Position numbers and translations under genes: made by a program. 64,000 nucleotides of DNA from Nereocystis luetkeana. Taxonomy: Eukaryota > Sar > Phaeophyceae > Laminariales > Laminariaceae. Positions 57,148 through 64,000 of this stretch are shown here, in pieces (position 1 is the first letter of the stretch; each line of letters starts with the position of its first letter). The notes beneath the pieces were generated by a model, which was not told where the DNA came from, ran no database searches, and was given only the letters and a program-made list of their open reading frames with translations. Where the stretch lies: positions 9,048,988 through 9,112,987 of the forward strand of contig JARUPZ010000005.1 in NCBI GenBank assembly GCA_031213475.1, in the 5' to 3' direction.

Positions 57148-57250
57148 TTCGGGGGGAGGGGGGTATACGCATGCCATGCATGTGGCCGTAGTCGTATGTC
57201 CGTAGACCCTCACATCCCTACAATGCCGGGACGGGACTACGCGGGTTTTT
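57148..57250 (-). repeat. Repeat E, copy 12
   Basis: The C-tract half only, in tandem with copy 11 and the same orientation. Confidence 0.8.
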
Positions 57251-57299
57251 TTTATCCACCTGTCTGTGAAGCAGCAAGCAAAGAAACCCGTGCTCTCTA

Positions 57300-57399
57300 T
57301 TAACCCTTTTTTTCAGGACCGCAGTCTCGTTGGGGGATAAACCACTCAGAAATTGAATGGTTTGTCCCGGAAACGGGGTTGCAGTCCCAAAAGGGTTAA
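57300..57399. mobile_element. MITE family B, copy 13
   Basis: TTAA on both sides. Confidence 0.9.
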
Positions 57400-58280
57400 T
57401 ACCACTGTTTGTTTGTCCGATCAGTTTATTATACTGTGTGTAGCATATTACTGTTACCCTCATGTACTCCAGTAATTGGCCATCCGGCAAACAATACCAA
57501 GGGACAGAAAAACAAGACGACTACTCGTACGGAAAGTAACAGCGTGACAAAATTGTAAAAAAACAAAACAAATCATGATTACCATACTTAAGTCTTACCG
57601 TAGCTCCTGTAGTGGAGCCGTCCTGAGGAGATAAATAAATAGAGGTACGAGCACTTGTTGGCCAAGCCATCTCTGACAGTGCCAGTCACTGCTGACGAGG
57701 CTCGAAAGCCTTTTTTTGGAAAACTACTCAATGCACCCATTGGAAGGCCACCAAAAGTTTTTACGGTATATCGTCCGTAACGGCGTTGTAAAACTATATA
57801 TATACAGCTAGCTGCTGTGGGCCATGGGCATTGCTCGATTGTCCTGCGAGAGATACACGTTTTAGTCGGCTTTCGGGTCAGACCGAGATCGCCTCGAGTG
57901 AGCATCCTGCCTCTCTTGTGATTTTTTCGGTGGGCATACATATTACTCCGGAGTATATCTCTCTACCGCAGCTTTCCTCAATAATACCTGCAGTAGTAGT
58001 CACTTCATCGTTGTGTCGCCGCCTTCACATAATAAAACAGCCGGTTTCTTCTACCGCAACGTCCACGGCATCCACCACACACAGCTCCTTGCTGTGGGGA
58101 TGTGTTATGTGCGTCCACGGTATACTATATACAGTACAGCAAAAGTAAATTGTGTTCCCTTTCGTGTGACCGAGATAACCCAACTAACTTCCCCTCCGTA
58201 TTATGAGTGATGTCAACGAAAATGCGAATTACGGACGTACTGTAGTAGTCCTTTCACGGGCGCCGGGGTTGTTTCACCTA

Positions 58281-58385
58281 TTACGGGGGGCCATAGTTAA
58301 TAGGACCTATGGTATAGATAAAAACCTATATATTTGATCATTTTTACTAACAATATTTGGTCCTATTAACTATGGTCCCCCGTAA
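58281..58385. mobile_element. MITE family A, copy 21
   Basis: Full length, near consensus. Confidence 0.95.
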
Positions 58386-59040
58386 TAATAGTATATAGAA
58401 TAGACCGCCGCCGACGCGTACTTTTCGTCGGGATAAAAAAAAAAAAAAAGTGTTTCTGACGCTTCCGGAGCTACCTACATAACCGAGAGGAGTTATTATT
58501 CAGTGTTTCACAGGATGTTCGATGTGTACCCTACGAGGGGTCGTCGGGAGTTGAACATTTATTTATCTTTTCTCAAAAAAAGGGGTCAAGTGTTTTGGGT
58601 GACCACGAGGTGTGTAGAGCTCCTGAAGTCGGGAGCCCCCAGAAAACACAATGTATATATATGCCGGTGTAGGTGCGTACCTACCGTACTTCGCGTAGGG
58701 CACCTACTTGGGTACGTAACGAGTACCAGGTATATATATGGCAATTGCGCGCTTCGTGGGTAGGGTATCTACTCGTACACAACGAGTGTATACGGCCAGT
58801 ACAAGAGTGTACATTGGGTCCGGTCGGGTATCTACCCGGGTGTGCAACGAGTATAACTACAGTAAGTAGTATGCTCAGGAGGTTTGGCGTCCGAGTACCC
58901 CAGAGTAGGTATGTACAAGTGAACCCTACTATTTAATGAGTATACATACCGTTGCGTAGCTACCCAGGCGGTCTGGCTCCCCCCCCCCCGCCCGCCCTCC
59001 CGCTACACACAATGTACATTGTGGGCGTAGAATAAAAACC

Positions 59041-59526
59041 ATGTGGAAACGTTGAGCAACGTACTAGCAAACCCCACAAGGTGTCGACAAAAAACTCTCA
59101 CTCTTCGGCACGTGTACTGGTGTGCTACTACAGTGTTCATCGAATCCACAAAAAACATGCCTCACGCCCACATTGTGCAAGGGGCTGGTCCCGTCCACCT
59201 GTGTATCAATTGCGGAGTCGCCAAGAGGCCATTCAGTGTTATGGTACTCGGCGAAACGGGGCAGAGGACGTCGCCGAAGCCGAGGCCAGGGGGAGGAGAG
59301 CTCGAGCAGCGGGCGCTCCAGGAGATACCGCCCACCGGGAGACGCTTCTCATTCTTCCAGATCCTCCACTGGACAGAAGCGGCAAAGCCCCCGTCCCCGA
59401 TATCACTATGCAGAGACACACGGTCAAGTGAATGCCTCGTTGGCCGAGGTTGCTCCTTCCGCCGCTCTTCTCGGTCGCTTGACCTTGTCCGATGACCGCG
59501 TCATGCCCGTGACGGGGTTTCCATGA
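59041..59526 (+). pseudogene. Unrecognised coding-like stretch before repeat K
   Basis: Three overlapping plus-strand frames (59043-59495, 59081-59431, 59122-59526) cover a GC-richer block. One frame has CINCG near 59205. None matches a family I know. It lies directly upstream of repeat K and E copy 13, so it may be the interior of the same mobile element. Confidence 0.25.
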
Positions 59527-59852
59527 ATTTCCCACGCTTCTGCACGTACATACGGCTCATCAGAGTGGGCTAGTGTTATGATACTGACTGGGTTGAAACT
59601 GAAAGCCTGGTAATTACCTGGGTTCAAATGTTAGGATGGTATTTGTAGTACTTGGGGGGCGTGTATCTTAGATAGAAAACCGGGGGTGTTCCCAGCGAGG
59701 CACGAGCTCGGCTCTCAGTCTCCGCGTACACGAAAGGGATAAGGCTGCTCTTCTTCTATCTCTATGCAAACAACAAACGTGAGCACCAACGAGTACCGAC
59801 TTAATAGGCAAACCTGCTCAGGGATGCAAAGTGCCCCGACCTTGATCATAGA
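59505..59852 (+). repeat. Repeat K, copy 3
   Basis: A compact copy with the same ordered blocks as copy 2, followed within 12 bp by E copy 13. Confidence 0.6.
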
Positions 59853-59861
59853 ATCAGCAAC

Positions 59862-60163
59862 AGCAGGGGGGGGTGTATTCAATATCACATCATGCATGGC
59901 CGTATAGTCGTATGACCACAGACCTTCGCATCCTCACAATACAAGGGCGGGATGGAGCACGTCGAGTGTTCACACCGAGACCAGGTGGAGATTGATAGCA
60001 CCGCGAGCGCGAAGCGCCGCGTGGTGTTGGGCGAGTCGCGTAAAGGGTGAGCTGCATCCCATATACTACAGGAACCGCTTTTGAGGCGGGTGTTCTTGAA
60101 TATGATGGATGACGGCGTCAATCAATATATTTTGTTTTCTGGTGCGGCCACTACTTCCAGAGG
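59862..60163 (-). repeat. Repeat E, copy 13
   Basis: A diverged copy after repeat K, starting at a G run (59866-59873). Confidence 0.8.
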
Positions 60164-60441
60164 GCGGCGCGAGTGATAGACCCACACCCCCGACGTGGGA
60201 ATAGAGCAGCCTGGGTGCTGTTTAAAACCGTAGGGGTCGAGGATCCTAGGGTATAGGAGAGTGTGAAGTGAGAGAAAGTTGGGGAGGGGGGAGAGAGGGG
60301 GGGTTCAGTCGATAGGGTGGGGGGGGCGACATTCAGACCACCACAGGTGGATACAAATGGATAAGGAGCGACCCGTACAAATTTGGTTTCCATTGTTTTC
60401 ATTGTCTGTGCATAAAAAATACTGGTACGTTTTTTTTTTGT

Positions 60442-60480
60442 CATTACCGTAGGTCCTATTTACTTTGGCCCCCCGCGATA
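60442..60480. mobile_element. MITE family A, right-end fragment
   Basis: It retains ACCGTAGGTCCTATTTACT and the C-rich end. Confidence 0.65.
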
Positions 60481-61012
60481 TAGCTACTTCCACACCACTT
60501 ACCGCTCTAATATCTAATATCGGTAGCCACGGCTACTATTCATATTAATAATACTAATATTACTACTATTATACCCTCCAATCATATATTATTCAGGACA
60601 CACGCGGTGGTACTCGTACTGAACAAATAATTACGTTTCATATTTTACAACCTTGACGCACAACACATAATACATGTATTATTGCAAAAATACACACGCG
60701 GGTACCTACCTGGTACTCGTTTGTATAGTATTATGTGTGATGGCACGGTACTGCTGCTGGTGATACAAATATTAATAGATAGTACTACACTATACATACT
60801 ACTGCTGTGTATATCATATATAATACCAGGTATATAATATATAATATTATGCTGTTGCGTCAAACCATCAGCCAGGCGGTCACGGCAACACACGATCGAT
60901 CGTGAAACAACACACGGACTGCTGTTCATAACCCACACACAAAACTACTCGTACTATAGTCTACTCTCCCACTCACTGCTTTTGTTACGACACCCCAGCA
61001 GCAGTATTAATA

Positions 61013-61117
61013 TCACGGGGGGCCATAGTTAATAGGACCTATGGTATACATAAAAACCTATATATTTGACCATTTTTACTGACAGTATTTGGTCCTATTA
61101 ACTATGGTCCCCCGTAA
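61013..61117. mobile_element. MITE family A, copy 23
   Basis: Full length, with a C in place of T in the first bases of the left end. Confidence 0.95.
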
Positions 61118-61142
61118 TAGTAATAAAAGTAGTAACTGATAG

Positions 61143-61352
61143 AATGCCACACCATCAAGGATATGGATGGATGACACCATCCAGGAGATGGATATATGCC
61201 ACCATCCAGGAGATGGATTTACGCCACCGTCCAGTAGATGGATATCCCACCATCCAGTGTACATGGATATGCCACTAAATCTAGGAGATCAATGTGCCAG
61301 CATCACATACATCCAGCAGTCAAAGGTGGATGTGCCATCATCCAGCAGATGG
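61143..61352 (+). repeat. Minisatellite, about 25-28 bp units
   Basis: Variants of CCACCATCCAGGAGATGGAT repeat about seven times with drift. The open frames over it (61167-61426) are repeat readings. Confidence 0.75.
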
Positions 61353-61505
61353 ATAACGAAATAATGCATCATGAAGGCCTTTTTTTTTTTTCGCCCTCGA
61401 TTATACAGCACCACAGCAACCAGTAGTATATATATACAGTGTGCTACGTGTGGTATGAAAGTCGCTTTTACTTACTCACGTCATGTTTTTTTTTTTTTCT
61501 TCAGC

Positions 61506-61610
61506 CTCTTCCGCAGTCCCGTTTTTGGGACGAACTTCGTAGTTACCAAGAATTTGATGAGTAGTTTGTCCCCACAAGGGCCCCGGGGCTGCTGTGCGAT
61601 TAGCTCCAAA
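61506..61610. mobile_element. MITE family B, degenerate copy
   Basis: It retains CGCAGTCCCG and GTTTGTCCCCA; the ends are lost. Confidence 0.5.
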
Positions 61611-62446
61611 AGACAGAGCTTAGAATTTTGTACACCTATGGTTTTGTTTGTTATTCTGCGCCGAAATATATGTGTACGAAAATGTATGTCCAATTTTGGG
61701 CGAGGTACAGAAGAACCATTCGCCCGAGTGGCGTCAGTCACGGCGGTCGCGAAAACGTGGGCATGCACCCTCTCCCGAGACCGTGGCGCGAGTCCCACCG
61801 CCATCATCGTCATGGCTTTTTCCCGGTATAGGCTCGCCACTGGAATGTTTTGGCGGTCTATTAATAGTACTAAGTAACTGGTCTGCTGACGAGGGGGTTG
61901 TTTAGTCGGTATTTATTTGTAGGTACCCAATCAAGATGATGTATAATATTTTTATGTGTTCGTCCAATGAACGAGTCTATATCGACTATCATTGTGTGTA
62001 ACGCCCGCTCCGAAAGGCTTGGTATTGTAGAGGCTGGGGTGGTGGGTCTGCTTTTTTTGCTGGAGGAGAGATTATCGTTGATACGCGCGGTACATATCTA
62101 TCTGTAGGTGGTACTCGATCATCAATCAAGCAAGTAGGTGATATCCCCGTCCATTATTGATGGTGGGATGAGCCTATCAATCTGTCATTTATTTATTGTG
62201 TCATCCCTGCTGTGCCGGTATAGTCTATACCGACTATACTATAGTCTATACCGACTATACAACTTGTGTGCAGTTATTAGAGGCCCGGGGCCCACTGGAG
62301 GCAAGAGTCGGCTCTCTCGTTAATACTCAGCAAGTAGTACTCAGTCAGTCAACCAACATGATGTCCGTCGAACGCATCTATATCGTGCTGCGCCACGCAC
62401 ACACAGCACAGCGACAGCCAAGGTTTTTTGCTCAAAAATCACGCTA

Positions 62447-62468
62447 CACGGGGGGACATAGTTACTAG
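62447..62468. mobile_element. MITE family A, left-end fragment
   Basis: ACACGGGGGGACATAGTTACTA only. Confidence 0.4.
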
Positions 62469-62517
62469 TCATCAGAGCTAAACATGATGGTGCGTATGAC
62501 TGCAGCCGTCACAGTCA

Positions 62518-62602
62518 GACCAATTTTGGGCACAAGACACAGTTATAATTTGGGGGGGGGGGGGGGGGTTGTCCCCAGAACGGGCAACGGGTCTGCAGTT
62601 AG
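62518..62602. mobile_element. MITE family B, degenerate copy
   Basis: It retains TTGTCCCCAGAACGGG and CTGCAGT; a G run of about 18 has expanded in it. Confidence 0.45.
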
Positions 62603-63411
62603 TTACTGAAGTGTGATCACAGCAGTGTGGGATCTGCTATTATTAAGGTATAAAGTAGCGTCCATCGCATGGGTTTTGATTACTCTATGCTTGCCCCTCG
62701 CAAAGAAAATATAAGACAGAAAAGTCTCCGTCGCAGAAAGTGCACGAGTTCGCAAAATTGAATCCCCATAATAATAATAGCAAAATGATAATACACTATT
62801 AATGCACGAAGTACGCACACAATGTCGGATGGCAAGCATAATAATACATGCAAATCGACGAGCCGCGGGAACGCATGATGCTACATAGATAGATAGATAG
62901 ATATCTGATGATACAATGAGCCCTACGCGCGAGAAAAATGACGGCAAAAATACCGGGGGAGGGAGAAGAGACAACAATGTTTGGACTGATGATGGGGCAT
63001 GTATGTGTCCAAAAGGCAGAGTAAAAGGGTAAACAACAAGAAACAAATTAAAACGTCTTGATTATACCTATGATATCAATCTATCTCAACACATTATATC
63101 ACGAGTTGAGAAAAATAAGCAGTTGGAGAGTAAAGAAAGTAAGTGGTGAGACCACAACCACTATGGGAAATTTTTGAAGGGGTCTTAGAACAAACTGGGT
63201 TTTTTGCCGAAAACCCGCGATTTATTCCACCGGGAGTGTCAAAAACACCGATAGACTCCTCCTCCGGATGCCCCCTGCCCCCTTAGTTTTTCCGAGAGCT
63301 TTCTCGAGCACTTTCCCGTTTCGCCAGAGTATAATACGTAGTTTTGGACTGTTTTCATCCGTACCTGGTATTTATTTCCAGTTCTGAGGACACTATTATT
63401 ATCATTTTTGG

Positions 63412-63594
63412 CTTGCCATCCGACAATGTGCAGCACGATCTTCAACATTGATCACTCAAAACTACCTCGAAAAAAGGAGAAAACCTCGGAAACAAAAGGA
63501 ACCCACGCACCAAGTCTACCTCTCTTCTGTGCCAACTTTCGGCCTTTGTCTACTCCATTTGCTGTCCTTGCTATTATTATTATTATTATTATTA
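63412..63594 (+). repeat. Repeat C, copy 14, ending in (ATT)n
   Basis: A long copy closed by an (ATT) run at 63572-63594. Confidence 0.85.
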
Positions 63595-63645
63595 GGCTTG
63601 CCATCCGACAATGTGCTGCATGAGCTTTCACGTTGATGTGATGGA
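63595..63645 (+). repeat. Repeat C, copy 15
   Basis: The terminal block begins directly after the (ATT) run of copy 14, giving a head-to-tail pair. Confidence 0.8.
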
Positions 63646-64000
63646 GTAGCATATCTATCGTATAGGAACGTACATTTACCGTTTGCGAATCTTACACGGA
63701 TCAAGCGTAGCGTTTTTGGAACATACCCGTTTGCGAATCTTATACGGTTTCGCGTAGCGTTTTGGGAACATACCCGTATGTATGCGATTCTTGTATGACT
63801 ACACGTACGTACTCGTAGCGCTTTGGGAATCTTCTGTATGGGAATACTCGTATCTGCATACCAGGCTCTAGTTTTGGTTGACATCTGGGCTGAGCCGTGT
63901 TCCTGGCGAAGTTCCCCTGCCACTCACTCGAGTTCTCCCCCTGTCTCTCAATTCACTTGAGCAATAATAAGAAGTTCGTGAACTACAAGCAGCGCGCTCT

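Larger units (their letters stand above)
61618..63411. other. No gene seen
   Basis: The 168-codon frame (61371-61877) begins in T runs and crosses a degenerate MITE B. TATAGTCTATACCGAC is doubled at 62219-62260. A GATA run is at 62888-62909. Confidence 0.45.

Noticed and set aside
61371..61877. 168-codon gene
   Set aside because: It begins in T runs, crosses a degenerate MITE B, and several other frames are open across the same bases.

Overview
The window looks like nuclear DNA of a eukaryote, most likely an alga or other protist. A stramenopile is my best guess, with low confidence, because the reverse-transcriptase family at 33.8-37.0 kb resembles one I remember from that group. There is no bacterial gene density, no operon, no rRNA and no intact tRNA. 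I find no host protein gene I can defend. Almost everything recognisable is mobile DNA or simple repeats, and the open frames elsewhere are short, compositionally biased or read out of repeats.

Layout. 0-8.4 kb: short non-coding repeats, two copies of a tRNA-derived SINE (G), five TTAA-flanked MITEs (family B) and the first palindromic MITEs (family A). 8.6-10.15 kb: an element bounded by inverted C-tract repeats (family E) and carrying repeat K. 10.6-19.1 kb: repeats C and D, a (CCCT)n tract of about 200 bp and an 847-bp element with terminal inverted repeats. 19.1-33 kb: dense families A, B, C and D, a dimeric tandem array (22.37-22.80 kb), a long AAG/AAC tract and an inverted E pair (27.87-28.88 kb). 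33.5-41.2 kb: a decayed retroelement on the minus strand (RT palm with YMND instead of YxDD, thumb region, Cys/His C-terminal domain), bracketed by inverted E repeats. 41.2-44.1 kb: GC-rich unrecognised sequence ending in two more E copies. 45.4-46.0 kb: a near-identical 291-bp tandem duplication. 46.25-51.28 kb: an LTR retrotransposon with both LTRs, a 4-bp target duplication, primer-binding site and polypurine tract; protease reads on the plus strand, integrase on the minus strand, and the RT/RNase H core is missing. 51.3-64 kb: more MITEs, a possible dUTPase-like fragment, another K-E composite and a minisatellite.

The most unusual signal is a very common short word, TACCWGGTA. Aligning copies of MITE family A shows it arises as a 7-bp insertion (CCTGGTA or CCAGGTA) exactly at TA dinucleotides, at different places in different copies. 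The same copies also carry TACAGTA, TACCGGTA and TATTAATA insertions. This is the form expected of excision footprints left by TA-targeting cut-and-paste transposons, including both resolutions of the central A/T mismatch. All alignments and counts were made by eye; nothing was searched against a database.
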